A model generated the notes under the pieces. The model was given only the letters and a program-made list of their open reading frames with translations. It was not told the origin of the DNA and made no database searches. A stretch of DNA of 64,000 nucleotides from Hysterium pulicare CBS 123377 (taxonomy: Eukaryota > Ascomycota > Dothideomycetes > Hysteriales > Hysteriaceae): the NCBI GenBank assembly GCA_000467715.1, contig AJFK01000157.1:1-64000 (forward strand). Direction: 5' to 3'. Both the position numbers and the translations under genes were made by a program. Shown in pieces: positions 23,269-34,372 of the stretch. Position 1 is the stretch's first letter; every line of letters starts with the position of its first letter.

Positions 23269-23643
23269 ATGCCATCCCACCTCATAGACGTACGTACCGC
23301 CGCCGAATTCTCAACCGGCCATCTCCCCAACGCCGTAAACATCGAATATCAAGACATTGCTTCCTTATCTCTGCGTCGGGACGTAGACAGGAACAATGAC
23401 GATGTGACTCTGTACTGTCGTTCCGGACGACGGTCTGCGATTGCGCTGCAGACGTTGAGAGAGCTGGGGTTTGAGAAGGTGAGGGATATCGGGGGATTGG
23501 AGGAGGCGGAGGAGGTTTTGAGACGGGAGGGAGAGGTGGAGGACCTTGGGAGGGAGACGGGGAAGGGGAGGGAGGGAAGGGAGGCGAGGGAGAGGGGGTT
23601 TGGGAAGTTGGTTGATGGATTACGGGGGTTGGAAGATGGGTGA
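23269..23643 (+). CDS. Small rhodanese-domain protein
   Basis: Intronless, 124 residues from the ATG at 23269. The frame is open further upstream, but the domain begins right at MPSHLIDVRTAAEF, so I use this start. Rhodanese features: DVRTAAEFSTGHLPNAVNI, then the active-site loop YCRSGRRS with the sulfur-accepting Cys, and LGFEKVRDIGGLEEA. Single-domain rhodaneses transfer sulfane sulfur or act as persulfide carriers; the partner is unknown. The C-terminal 35 residues are a Gly/Arg/Glu-rich tail with strongly purine-biased DNA. It sits 195 bp behind CCZ1 on the same strand. Confidence 0.85.
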   Translation: MPSHLIDVRTAAEFSTGHLPNAVNIEYQDIASLSLRRDVDRNNDDVTLYCRSGRRSAIALQTLRELGFEKVRDIGGLEEAEEVLRREGEVEDLGRETGKGREGREARERGFGKLVDGLRGLEDG

Positions 23644-24128
23644 TGGATTGATTTGTTGTTCGGAGCTTTTATCTTTTGATGAGCTCGACTGGTCCTGAAG
23701 AATATCGACTCGTTCTCCGTCAATCTCGGTATCGGGTCTCAATATCCCATCCTCGGACATAGTGATCCTACCTTCACTGCAACATTTCAATGAGTTTTTA
23801 GCTTCAAGGCCTCAAGCTCTCCGCCTTCGATGTACCCAGTGTACTGCAAAGGCATCTCATAAACCGTCTCAACTTCTATCCAACAGACATAGTCAAACGC
23901 CACCTTAAGCAGCTCAAAGGTTGGCGTAGTTCAATGAATTCGACGAGGCATATGATAACGTCAGATGAAGTAGCATTGCAAGTACATGCTATGTTCCAAA
24001 AGATCATCAAGATTCCCATCTTTACAATTTTGTAGAATTCAAAAGGAATGTAAAGGCTACGTCGCTGATACTCATGTTTCACATCAAGATCTGACTGCAC
24101 TATACATCATCCGCTCACTTTCTAAATC
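23644..24128. other. Intergenic region between convergent rhodanese and dioxygenase genes
   Basis: About 485 bp holding the 3' ends of two convergent genes. Nothing else recognised. Confidence 0.4.
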
Positions 24129-25329
24129 CTAAACTCCAGTGGGCGCCGCGCCAGAAGGAATAGCCGTGCCAGATGGAAATCCTCCAGACGGCATGCCACC
24201 TGGCCCTCCTCCGAATCCAGTATTGTTGTTCGCAACACCTCCACCCGCTCCATAGGCCGCAGCAGCACTCACATTGTAGCTAGCGGTTGAATCCATTCCG
24301 AAAGCAATCCAAGCAAAAAGACCGTCAGAAAGGCTGTCTCCAAGCATGACGTACTCGACAACAGGGTCGACATCATCAGCTTCTGACTCCATAATGCTGT
24401 CGTCGGCGTTGGTGGTCAAATTCTGCGTATTGGTGTTGTAGGGAGCAGTTGCCTCAACTTGAGTGATGAGGTCCTGGTCGAAGAAGACCTGGCCGACATG
24501 GCTGACGGTTCCGCCAGAGATCGTCGCGTTCTCGAGGAGAGAGGCATTGAGGTGGGCAAGGACGTGGATGTGGGGGGCACGGCCGGTGTAGTGTCCGGGG
24601 AAGATGGTATCGAAGGTAAGAACACCATCGGAGTCAGACTTCTGTATACCGCGCAAGAACGTTGCGTTGATGTTGCTTGCATCAGCGGAGTTACCGTTGC
24701 CGTTGGCGACTATGCCGCCGTATACTCCCGTTGCGTTGCAGTGCCATGACTCGAGATAGACGGCAGGAAGAGGATCGCAAGTGTTGACGTCGATGATTTG
24801 GATGTCGAGGGTCAAGGGCACGCCTTCTTGGTCTTCTGTCACATTTTTGCGGACATATTCTCCCGTCACGTAGTAAGGGCCCTGGGTGACTTCGGGTGTA
24901 AGAATGCAAGAGTTGTTGCCAGTAAAGAGGACGCTTGGATCTGTCTCCGTGGTGATGCCAGTCATATTGGATTCATGGTCGGTCGCAAGGACAGTTGCGA
25001 AATCACGGGCTTGAAGGTATGGTTTGGCTGGTGGTCGTACGTTAGTAGCCATACCATCGAATGTTGGAGCGGTTTCTCTTCTTACCGTTGGTGATTGATC
25101 TCTTCTGACGAAGGTTCTCTGCCATGGCTTGCCTTCTCCTAGTCATAGCAGCCTCAATTCCTCGAGCTTTGAGACTATCAGCACAGTGAGCGAGGGAACG
25201 CTTGTGGCCAGCAAGGTAGGCAGCCCGTTGTGCTGCTTCTGCGGTGTGGTCATGTCCAGGGTGCGCAACAGTATTCTCAGTAAAGATTGCAGCTCCAAGA
25301 AGGAGGGAGAGGTTCAAAAAAGACTTCAT
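24129..25329 (-). CDS. Secreted intradiol ring-cleavage dioxygenase
   Basis: Two exons on the minus strand: 25329-25086 and 25027-24129; 380 residues. The start at 25329 was chosen because MKSFLNLSLLLGAAIF with TVAHPGH reads as a signal peptide. The catalytic part has CILTPEVTQGPYYV, LDIQIIDVNTCDPLP and AVYLESWHCNATGVYGG (first iron Tyr), then FPGHYTGRAPHIHV (second Tyr and the two His ligands), so all four non-heme Fe(III) ligands are present. Secreted intradiol enzymes open catechols, hydroxyquinol or lignin-derived aromatics outside the cell. The C-terminus is a Gly/Ser/Ala/Pro-rich tail (FGGGPGGMPSGGFPSG). No clear GPI-anchor site is seen. The intron has an evident CTAAC branch point. Confidence 0.92.
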
Positions 25330-26462
25330 CTTGAATGAAAGATAGGTAAATAATCTGGATTTGCAGAAGTGAATGACTTGATGGTATGAAGAGATTTCTT
25401 GAAAAGAGTAGTGAAGCGTCCAACAACTATCCAACCCGTCATATATACTCCGTCTACCCCCCTGAAAGCGTCTTGATGCCCTTCACATGGTCGTCATGAT
25501 ACACGCAAGTGACCATCCAGGTATGGTCCTCCCACCGACGGCAATTGCATGGAACGTAATAGCTAAGGACGTAGCAACCCTCATCACGGTTGTTTGTTTA
25601 GCAGGAAACAACGCCGAAAAGCCCCATATGCCCCCGTCTGGTTTCATCAAACACGATGTGGTTGGTTGCTGTGCTCCGGGCCATGACGAATCATAGGGAG
25701 GCTGTTTCAAAAGATCAGCAATGCAAGGGCCAAAATAGAACTGCTATCCATCGGATACTTCCGCCGTTCCTGGGGTTGGTTGAAGTTAAGATTCGGAGCT
25801 TTTGAAGTTGTACGCGTAGGAGGGCTTGGCTTTGAAGAAAAGTAGTGGACGCGCGGCTCCACCCGAAATTACCCCAATTGGTTGTCTTGGCCCGGTGAAT
25901 GGACGAAACAGAAGAAAAGCATTGGCAACAGTCGGCCTTGGCGGTTGAATGCGCCCTCATGTACGTCAAAAATATTCCGTAGATTTGCAAAGCGTTGCGA
26001 CGGGAGTGGTTGAAAAGCATTCCACTGACCGTGCGCCAAGCCGGAGATGTGATATCAAGGAGGGCTTATACAGGACAAGAGGGGTTCAAGCACTGCGGTC
26101 TACCCTCGGCCCTGTTGTGGTAGACGTATGTTTACCGGGTTTTCCAACTTCTCTATATTCGTTGAGCTCGATTCCCATCTAACAGTCCTATGCCTTGTCA
26201 GTCTATTAGCTTGTGAAATTCGTAAGCCTTAAAACTCGACCTTATAGGGTTGAAATTACTCCTTTCCGCTCCATGAAGGATCAGACAGACTTATTGTATC
26301 AGGGTGCGCACAACATCTCGGTGGTCAGGTTGGACAATACATTTCACCGACTACAAGATCTCGATAGGCACAGCTGCGCAGCAAGCGACTTTCGCTGGAT
26401 TACTAGTACAGTATGCAGTCAGAAAGCATACTCATCCTGGGATACTATGGAAAGGAAACCTC
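25330..26462. other. Intergenic region upstream of the dioxygenase
   Basis: About 1.1 kb between two genes on the minus strand. It should carry the dioxygenase promoter and the 3' end of the unknown membrane protein gene. Only short frames without family features occur. Confidence 0.4.
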
Positions 26463-27519
26463 CTACAATTCATCCGGACCACCAGCCCGGCCTTCCTCTT
26501 GCAGGCGAGAAACCTGCTGACGGAGTTTTTCTTCCGACATAGAAATAAGGTACCATTGGACAATAGGGTTCAATTGCGGAGCAAGATCCTCAACCTCATG
26601 CGTCTCTCCCAACAGCAGACCAATCATGAAAGTCTCAAGTCCATTGCCGAAACTCATGTGAGGCAGTGAACGGTCCGGGGTGACACCGGTGATGCTGGAA
26701 GTGGTTGGCGAGGCGGCGGACCAAGTAGCGAAAGCCGCAGGACATGCTTGAGGCGCAGTATTGTTCATCTGAGATGTTTCGACACCGGTGAGACCAATCA
26801 TGAAGAGGAGAGCGGCAGTGAAAGTAGCCAGGTTGTTCCGACAGCTGAATGCTCGCGGTGAAGTGGTGCGTGATCTGGTGGAGGTGGATTCCTGACTCGA
26901 ATCTTTTCCAGCTTCAACAGAACGTGATCTAGCGCGAGCTGATGTACCCCTTGAAGAACTTTCGTTGGATGGCAAACTGCGTGTTCTAATTCCCGGTTCT
27001 GGGGGGCCGAAAATTGAAGTGATGGTAGTATTTTTGTGTAGAGGGTCCATTTGGACGCTGCCTGGACCATCATCCTTTGACTGGAAGGTGGTAGTGACCA
27101 GGATGATGTTCTCGCCAAGTGAAGACAATGTATCTGGGAAATGGATTAGCAAGTTTGCTCTAGATTGCTAACGTCTGATGAGGCGGCGAAGACTAACCTT
27201 GATTGTCAGTTTGCGGCGGAGGGGTTGTCAGTTCGAGAGGACGGCAAACATAGCACGGTCTCTGTGTTTTGCGAATATAATGGCACCTTGTTATAAGCAA
27301 AGCGATGAAGATAAAACAGCCTACAGCAAAAGCAGGCCACACAACTAACGGACCCATTTTGAAAACAAAAAAGGTAACCGAGCCATATGAGATAGTCATG
27401 ATGCCAACGACGACAGAAAGCCCAAAAAGTAGCTTGACAAGCATGTCATACCGCTTTTCGCACGTATGTTGTTGCGTTTCAGGCAACTTTTGGACCCAGT
27501 TCAGAAAGAGGTCGAACAT
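26463..27519 (-). CDS. Unknown protein with two N-terminal membrane helices
   Basis: Two-exon model on the minus strand: 27519-27198 and 27133-26463; about 330 residues. The frame is open to 27570, so a start 17 codons upstream is possible. Exon 1 encodes two clear membrane helices (KLLFGLSVVVGIMTISYGS and PLVVWPAFAVGCFIFIALL) followed by a basic CHYIRKTQRPCYVCRP segment. Exon 2 encodes a Ser/Thr/Arg-rich region and a less hydrophobic C-terminal part (TFMIGLLLGETHEVEDL). The intron has a GTTAGT donor, a CTAAT branch and a CCCAG acceptor, giving a clean frame join. I recognise no family. It is probably a lineage-restricted membrane protein. Confidence 0.55.
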
Positions 27520-27772
27520 TTTGTTCTTGTAGCGAATGGATATGAAAATGTGTAGTAGAAGCGAGAGCACGTATCAATGAGTCTGGTATCGATGGTTGAT
27601 AGTTGAAAGTGGGCGAACGATACGGATGGATAGAAGTATGTGATGAAGAAGAGAATGAAAAGACAGAGACGAAGGGAAAGAAAAGAAAGCGGACGAGAGC
27701 TGGCTGGAAGGAAGGAAGGAGGCTGCCTGACAATTTCCAGGTTGAACTTCTCTGGAAGTTAGAAGTCACGAC

Positions 27773-28459
27773 GGGTGTCATTATTCGTTGTATGTTGTGC
27801 TGCGAACTCCGTTGGCTGTTTAAGTCCGGAAAGAACCTCTTGTACGTGGTATTTTCTGGATGGCCTTAGGATGGCAACTTGCGTTCAAGCCTTGTACAGA
27901 GTCTGAATTGGCTTCGTAGGCTGCCAGCAAAGAAGGTGGTAGGCGCATTCAACGAAATCAACCATAATTGAGAGCTTTAAATATAATCACCGCTTACGCG
28001 TGGTTGAGCTTTACCAAACTCTTCTTCAAGGTGGTAGGTACAGGCACCCTCCGAAAACGACGAATTATGGCACCCCGTGTGAGTGATGGAGCAAAAGAGG
28101 CAACTAAACCAGCAGAGATATGGATTGCGAAGAGGAAGTCTCAATCTAGCTATCGCGGTATCCTCAAAGAATGTATTGTGAATGTCGCGACTGTAGCATA
28201 AGCGGTAGCGGTTTCCTGTACGCCTTTAGCAAGGAGCAGGTGATAGACACGAGTGATGAGAAGGGTGCGACCGCCAACGACGTATTACCACATAATAGGT
28301 GTCATTGTTTGTTGTGCTGTGAACTCCTTTGCCGGTGCAAGTCTGGACGCTCCTATTCCATAAACAGTTTCCAACTAACCTTAAGGATAGCAACTGGCTT
28401 TGCGCTCTTCCCAGCGTCTGACTTGGCTTTGTGGGTCGGTGGTAAAGAAGGTGTAGGCG
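27773..28459. repeat. Diverged direct repeat, about 165 bp, two copies
   Basis: Copy A at about 27773-27945 and copy B at about 28298-28459 lie in the same orientation, about 520 bp apart. Shared blocks in the same order include GGTGTCATT, TTGTGCTGYGAACTCC, AGTCYGGA, CCTTARGGATRGCAACT, GTCTGAMTTGGCTTYGT and AAAGAAGGTG. Many differences are C/T or G/A transitions. Neither copy codes for a recognised protein. Confidence 0.7.
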
Positions 28460-28476
28460 AAGACCCAATTACTTCG

Positions 28477-28486
28477 TACCTAGGTA
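28477..28486. repeat. Palindrome TACCTAGGTA, copy 1
   Basis: A perfect 10-bp palindrome in intergenic DNA, one of four copies in this window (the others are at 34887, 47298 and 48406). Confidence 0.8.
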
Positions 28487-30076
28487 TGAGCTCTGTGGTT
28501 TAGGTCATCGCTTACTAACGTCCCATTCACCAAACCACCAAACCGGCCAAGGTTTTCTGAGTCTTTAATGCACATGCTATCCATCCAATTCCGGCACCAG
28601 TCGCGCATCCCCGACCCATCACTTCAAAAACCTCCAACCACCCCCCAAGAAAATCATGGTGCCACAACGTGAAAATCCAATCAGAAAAATAACTAGGAAT
28701 GCGACGCCATCCCGCCCTCCCCATAGCACGGCAGTCGACGATCTCGTTTGTGGAACCCCGCAGATCCCAGATCCTCCCGTCGCCTGCTCTTATGATCGAC
28801 CCATCCATGCCAATAGCGCCAAAGCATCTATTTCACACCCCCTTCCGTGACATTTTGCAGCTGCTCTCCAGAACGCCGGGTCTACGTGGTCGTATTGCAT
28901 GATCACATCATTCGGACTTCCTTGATTCTCCATGGCGGAAGCGACATGTTTCAGAAAAAATCGCGCAGAAAGATAAGGAGACCCCGTTCCCATCCTAGTT
29001 GATATTGTGTATTGGGTAGAACGCGGGAGCTACTGTAGGTGTGCTACCCTGCAGACGATGGAATATGTATGTATCATCAGCCACATGTCTCAGACCCTTT
29101 CCGCAAAGACCCGTATGGCAAGGAAACAAAACTTGTTTCGTTGGTCAGGCCCCAGAAACAGGTCATGAACCTTTCACACCACATACAGGATGCGGGACTT
29201 CACAAGCACAAGGATATGGCAAGTCGATCTCGTCTCCGGATTTCCTCCTTTGCATTTGGTTGTCCTCCAATAGACATGGAGAGATCACTACTCCGCAAGG
29301 ATAACTAAAAATAACGTACTCCGAGCCGTGCCAGTTACAAATGGCCGGCCATGCTTCAAGTGATAATATCGCATACCCAAACCAATGAAACCATGGGGGT
29401 TAAACGTGGAAAAGGACGTTTGCGACGTTATTGCAGAAAAGAAACAAATTTTACAAGTACCCTCCCTTTTGTGATGCTGCAAAGTAGTTCAACAACCATG
29501 TTACCCGAGTTCCTAGCATATCGTGACAACGAGAAGCAAAACAAAAGGTATGGCAAGTTGCCAAACCAGGAAAAGGTAGTGAATAAAGCCCGATAGGAAT
29601 AAAACAATAGTGAGGAGTTTAAAGTCCAACCTTGCAAAGCCCATGTCTATGATGCGTGCGTCCGGCCCAGTGAGAAGAAGCGTGTAAGGAAAAGGTATAC
29701 AAAAGAACAAAAGAACAATAAATGGCCGCCCAGATGCCATGCAGAAAGTTTCATACCCGAACCATTTTATATCCCATAATCATAATGCCCGTACCGTTTC
29801 CTTACTTCCGCCGACTAAGTTCACCGTATATGCGCCGTCGCTGATAAAAGGGAATGAGATAGGCTGTGAAAATTTGTACATGAATTCAGAAGCGGCCAAT
29901 GCGCGTGGATTGCGGGATAACATCATGTCATTTTTGAAAGAGATGTCGTGATGTAGACAGAGTAGTTGCTTCTTGCAGTTGCATTGCAAGTGTAAGGCCA
30001 AGATATGCGTAGATGTATATCGTTTTTAGATATCGTTGCTGTGCGGCAGCCGGCTCGACTTCAGTAGCCGTCATGA

Positions 30077-33000
30077 TCATGGTGTCTCGGAAGATGTTCC
30101 TTGATGATGTTGCTCATTGCCCGTCTCGTCAGATGGCCTAATTTTCTTGACCGTTCCATTGCTTCCACTTCGAGTTGATCGCCTTCGCGCTGTATTCATC
30201 TCTCGACGGATGCGATGCCGAGAGAGTTCAGCATTCGAGACAGTCCCGCTTCTTGTGAGACCTTGTTTGCCATTTCTCTTTTTCGCCATGACAATGAAGT
30301 CACCATCTGACTCGTCGTCTTGTTCATCTCCACTTTCCAATGCATGGTCTCCATCGTAGCCGGCGAAATCCTCTAATGATGTATTGGCCGGGCCAAAAGT
30401 GTCTTCCGATGATTGAGGTGTTTCATGGAGCGTTCCCACACCGAAGCAATCCTCGGGGGCTATGGATGAATTTGCCGATATCACGGATGGTATAGATGGA
30501 TTTGAAGTGGATTGTGATATTGAAGTGAAGTGATCCTCAGAGGAGCTTGAAGTTAATGCGCTAGATGGTGCCGGGTTAAAATGACCCGGGTAGCGGATAG
30601 GACTCGTCTCTGTCGATGGATCATGACTGGGATGTTGTTGGTTGAAAAGATCATCTAACCTCTGTCGTTCAAAGAAGACCTCATCATCAGGACTCGGTGG
30701 GCAGGCTGTCTGGCTTAAAGCGCTTGTCGGTCGAGAAAATGTTGCTGATGGTGGTCTATCCCGGCCTTGATTCTCTTCTACCACCCTTCGCCGGATGAGC
30801 TCATCTTTAGCACGGCTAAACCGATCGTCTTGTGACTCGCGGCTTGGGGAAGAGACTGGATAGCCGGTATTATTCGGGCTCAGACCTATTCCAAATTCAT
30901 CATGAGCTGCATAAGCTTGATTCAGACGAGAGGAGGCAGACGAGATTGATGATTGACGTGAAGCTGCACGGTCTATTGGATCCACATATAGGCGATCTGA
31001 CGAAGACGAAGTTGAAGGACCGAGGATAGGCGACATGTCTTTGAGTAAATCGGGTTGATCGACATGACCAGCAGCGATCGTGTTACTCAAAGCAATGCTG
31101 GGCCCGCCATGGGCATCATCATCGGCACCAACGAGGCGGTCGATCGATTTGGCACGAATGTGATCGTGTTGAGGCTTCAGTCCCATTTCTCGGCTTCTGG
31201 CACTGTTCACTAGCCGACGTGGCACGCCGCCAAAGATTCCCCCAAGATTGGAGCCACCTGGGGTATCCAATGCCGTCGGGGTGCCCGGAAGCGCTGGTGG
31301 TAGTGGGGGCGAGGAAGGGTGAGCTGTGTTGTGCAAGTCTGATTGCCGGATAGTTCTCACTGAAGTGGCTGTCGACATCGTAGAATAGGCACGCTCGGGT
31401 GGTGATGGTCTAGTCGAACTCATCAAAGGTGCTGGATGTTCGGTGCTCTCAGCGCCGTAGGCAGGAGAGTGGGATCTAGATGGTGATCTTTCAAAGTACC
31501 TCGAATGTTCTCGTGCTTCCGGACTTGCTGTAACACTCTGAGATAAGGGATGTTCACCTTCTCGCGACTGCCTTAACGCTGCAAAGATTGACTCGTTTAA
31601 ACCGAGACTAGGGCGACGGCCATCCTGGCTAATGGTACTACTTGACGACGCTGCAGATAAGGTTCCGGGTTGGTCTGGCTGTGTTGCCGAACTTTGAGCG
31701 CGCCTCCTGGATGCCCCACGATTCCCAAGACTCATGACGGTGTTGAGTGTCTTGCGAACACCTGAACGGACTCGATCGATGAGTGTGATAGGAACAACGG
31801 CCTTCTCGACTTCATCTTTGGAGACCTCAATTTTCCTTCCATGCGACGTCCTCGTTGGATCTGTCTCCTCAACCCAAGCAATCTTGTTGTCAATGCCCTG
31901 AAGTAGCCATGGATGATGTTTGATCTCCTTAAGAGTGATGCGTTGGCGCGCATCCTTGATGAGTAACCGTTTCAACAAATCATGTAGGTCTTCATCGACT
32001 TCTTCGTATTCGCGGTCGTGAGGTGCTCTCTTATTGCTGGTCATTGGCTGAAACATTCTGCCATGCGAACTTGGTCTTGACTCCGATTTCTCGGCCACGG
32101 CCTTCAGCCGAGAGCGAGGAATATAAACCTCATCTTCGTTAATTTGTTTCATTAGGGCGAACGTATTGGTGTCATGGAACGGAACACGTCCAAAAACAAG
32201 GCAGTATAATGTTACACCCAACGCCCAGACGTCGATTTTACCGGTCACCGGAGGGAGGTCCTCGAGATCAGTCTTACATAGCTCTGGTGCATAGAATGCA
32301 GGCGTACCGACCGTTTTCGCAAGCTCGATAGCTTCGTCAGCATCATGAGCGTCCGATTCGGACTGGTCTTCTGTGGCCTCTTCGGAAGACTGCTTTCCAA
32401 GATAGGAGACCCCGAAGTCAGATATCTTGATCCGATGTTCCTTCGTCTGGAGTAGATTTGCGGGCTTAATGTCACGGTGGATAACACCTTGGTAGTGAAG
32501 ATACTCCAGCCCGAGCACGGTATCTCGAAAGGCATCCCTAGCGCCCTCGAGAGTCATGAGAGGAACGTATTGGAAGTGTTCTGGAAGATCGGCATCGTCA
32601 AGGTCAGTGTAATGAGACGAGGAGCTGCCAGTTAGACTGGGTGTTCGTCCACGAGGCAATTCGGTGTCGTATGCTCCGTACATAGTCCCTTCGAGTCCTG
32701 TAAGTGATATGTGTTGAGCTTCTTGTCGGGAACTGGTTGGAGTTTGGGTCCGGAGTGCATCTATATTACCTTCGTGGTCATTGTTGTCTCCCTGAGGGTC
32801 GTTCTTGATGTGCCAGTTTTCAGGTTGACCTTCTGAACGATTCGAGGCCCTAGAACTACGGCCGGTATCCGATGCTTCCTCGTCCGAGTCTCCGCCATAT
32901 TCAAAACTCCAGGGTTCTATCCCGTGATCTTGAGTCCGTCGGTGGCGCAGCTCCTTTAGTCGCTGTCTTTCTAATCTTTGACGCGCCAATGCAAGAATCC

Positions 33001-34372
33001 GGTCATCTGTTATTTGTGCAGCGGCGTTGTCGAAAACCCCCTTCGACTCGCGTAGGTATCGCCTGTATTCTAAAAGAGCGACTTCTTTTGCTCCTTCCGT
33101 TCTCCACTTCACCTCGCCTAGTTCCACGTGCTCCAAGACGATGTAGACTTTCTTCCTGCTAGGATCATCGATGACTTCGAGTAAGCTCACAATATTTGGG
33201 TGACGAGCTTTTTTCAAGATGGCTATTTCCCTCTTGATCTTGTCCTCATGGCTCGTATTTTTGCCCAGTCGGCGACGTTTCGAATACCGCTCCACGATCT
33301 TGATGGCGACATAAACTCCAGTTTCAAGATTCCTTCCGAGCTTGACTTTCCCATGGACACCACGGCCGAGTTCGTCGATGACTTCATACTGATTGATGAT
33401 CTTGCGGCCAGAAATAGGGTCCACATCCACATCGGCAATATGTGTTTCTTTGGGAGCTTGCCTATGAGTGTAATGCAGGTAAGGGCTCGCATAGAAACCC
33501 TGGTCTTCTGGAGTGTGTTGGGTGTGGCGTAGGGGAGGTGTCTGTGGGCTGAACAGGCCTGGACTGCTCGCAGGTGAGTTTCCTACAGTCCTAGAGCCGG
33601 ATTCCATGATATCCCGGTGTTGCTCAGGGGCGATACCAAACGTGGTGATTTGTGTCGCAGATTGAGAAGAGTAATAGGAGGGATGAGAGCTCCTAGTCCG
33701 CAAGATATGGGGTGAGTAAGGTGGTGGGTAGTGTTGTGATTGCAATGCTGCATAGGATTGATTGGGGTATTGAGGACCATCTCTTTGAGATTTTGAAGGT
33801 GTTGTGAAATGTCGAATAGGGTCTGTTGACAAAGCTCTGATAGTAGAAACACTGGCAGTAGATGTACTTGACAGATCTCTCGAAACAGCAGGTCGATCCT
33901 GGATCTCCGTTGCTGTTCTAGGGCGTTCGAATATTTCGATAGAGGAGGGACGAGCAATATTGACAGACGCCGTGGAGGCATTGAGACTAGACGTTGGCGA
34001 AGGCTCAGTCGAATTGGGTGTGGAGGCGGAAAGTCTCGCTGAATAGAACCTCAAGGGTTGGGGGGAGAAGTAGCCTTGTTCCGTAGTTACGGGTTGACTT
34101 TGCTGGGTTGAATTTGGTGGATCCCAAATCTCAGCTGCGTCCAAGCCAGACGGGACCTCAGAACGAGGGGTTCGCTCAGCGGAGTGGTCCATGTCCTGTT
34201 CGGAATCTGCAGGTCCCTCCTCTCTAGTGTTCGTGAATTCGCCATGTTCTTCTCTTGCGCTCTGCGATTCCGTGGTGTCCATGTAACACACTGAGGACGA
34301 CGGAGAACTTCGTCTCAGGTCATTCGAACCTGGCTGCACACCCGCTGTCATGTCGGCGTTGGAGTCACTCAT
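30077..34372 (-). CDS. Ser/Thr protein kinase, Snf1-activating (Sak1/Ssp1, CaMKK) type
   Basis: Single exon, 1431 residues. The kinase domain begins near residue 329: glycine loop GRGVHGKV (336-343), VAIK lysine (358), KIKREIAILKKARHPNIV, hinge VYIVLEHVELGEV. An insert of about 190 residues follows, and the C-lobe resumes at YVPLMTLEGARDAF, with HRDIKPANLL (632-641), DFGVS (652-656), GTPAFYAPELC and the end near HPWLLQ (825). The FGVSY and PVTGKIDVWALGVTLY blocks and the NEDE-rich end fit the CaMKK-like kinases that phosphorylate the Snf1/AMPK activation loop (yeast Sak1, Tos3, Elm1; fission yeast Ssp1). N- and C-terminal flanks of about 330 and 600 residues are Ser/Pro-rich and disordered. 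The exact orthologue needs a tree, so no symbol is given. It is divergent from GPI10 with a 2-kb shared upstream region. Confidence 0.9.
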   Translation of the reverse strand: MSDSNADMTAGVQPGSNDLRRSSPSSSVCYMDTTESQSAREEHGEFTNTREEGPADSEQDMDHSAERTPRSEVPSGLDAAEIWDPPNSTQQSQPVTTEQGYFSPQPLRFYSARLSASTPNSTEPSPTSSLNASTASVNIARPSSIEIFERPRTATEIQDRPAVSRDLSSTSTASVSTIRALSTDPIRHFTTPSKSQRDGPQYPNQSYAALQSQHYPPPYSPHILRTRSSHPSYYSSQSATQITTFGIAPEQHRDIMESGSRTVGNSPASSPGLFSPQTPPLRHTQHTPEDQGFYASPYLHYTHRQAPKETHIADVDVDPISGRKIINQYEVIDELGRGVHGKVKLGRNLETGVYVAIKIVERYSKRRRLGKNTSHEDKIKREIAILKKARHPNIVSLLEVIDDPSRKKVYIVLEHVELGEVKWRTEGAKEVALLEYRRYLRESKGVFDNAAAQITDDRILALARQRLERQRLKELRHRRTQDHGIEPWSFEYGGDSDEEASDTGRSSRASNRSEGQPENWHIKNDPQGDNNDHEGNIDALRTQTPTSSRQEAQHISLTGLEGTMYGAYDTELPRGRTPSLTGSSSSHYTDLDDADLPEHFQYVPLMTLEGARDAFRDTVLGLEYLHYQGVIHRDIKPANLLQTKEHRIKISDFGVSYLGKQSSEEATEDQSESDAHDADEAIELAKTVGTPAFYAPELCKTDLEDLPPVTGKIDVWALGVTLYCLVFGRVPFHDTNTFALMKQINEDEVYIPRSRLKAVAEKSESRPSSHGRMFQPMTSNKRAPHDREYEEVDEDLHDLLKRLLIKDARQRITLKEIKHHPWLLQGIDNKIAWVEETDPTRTSHGRKIEVSKDEVEKAVVPITLIDRVRSGVRKTLNTVMSLGNRGASRRRAQSSATQPDQPGTLSAASSSSTISQDGRRPSLGLNESIFAALRQSREGEHPLSQSVTASPEAREHSRYFERSPSRSHSPAYGAESTEHPAPLMSSTRPSPPERAYSTMSTATSVRTIRQSDLHNTAHPSSPPLPPALPGTPTALDTPGGSNLGGIFGGVPRRLVNSARSREMGLKPQHDHIRAKSIDRLVGADDDAHGGPSIALSNTIAAGHVDQPDLLKDMSPILGPSTSSSSDRLYVDPIDRAASRQSSISSASSRLNQAYAAHDEFGIGLSPNNTGYPVSSPSRESQDDRFSRAKDELIRRRVVEENQGRDRPPSATFSRPTSALSQTACPPSPDDEVFFERQRLDDLFNQQHPSHDPSTETSPIRYPGHFNPAPSSALTSSSSEDHFTSISQSTSNPSIPSVISANSSIAPEDCFGVGTLHETPQSSEDTFGPANTSLEDFAGYDGDHALESGDEQDDESDGDFIVMAKKRNGKQGLTRSGTVSNAELSRHRIRREMNTARRRSTRSGSNGTVKKIRPSDETGNEQHHQGTSSETP

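Larger units (their letters stand above)
27520..30076. other. Long intergenic region, 2.5 kb
   Basis: No convincing gene on either strand. It contains a diverged direct repeat (27773-27945 and 28298-28459) and one copy of the palindrome TACCTAGGTA at 28477-28486. The part next to 30076 should be the 3' untranslated region of the large kinase. Short frames at 27968-28201 and 29039-29308 have no family features. Confidence 0.45.
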
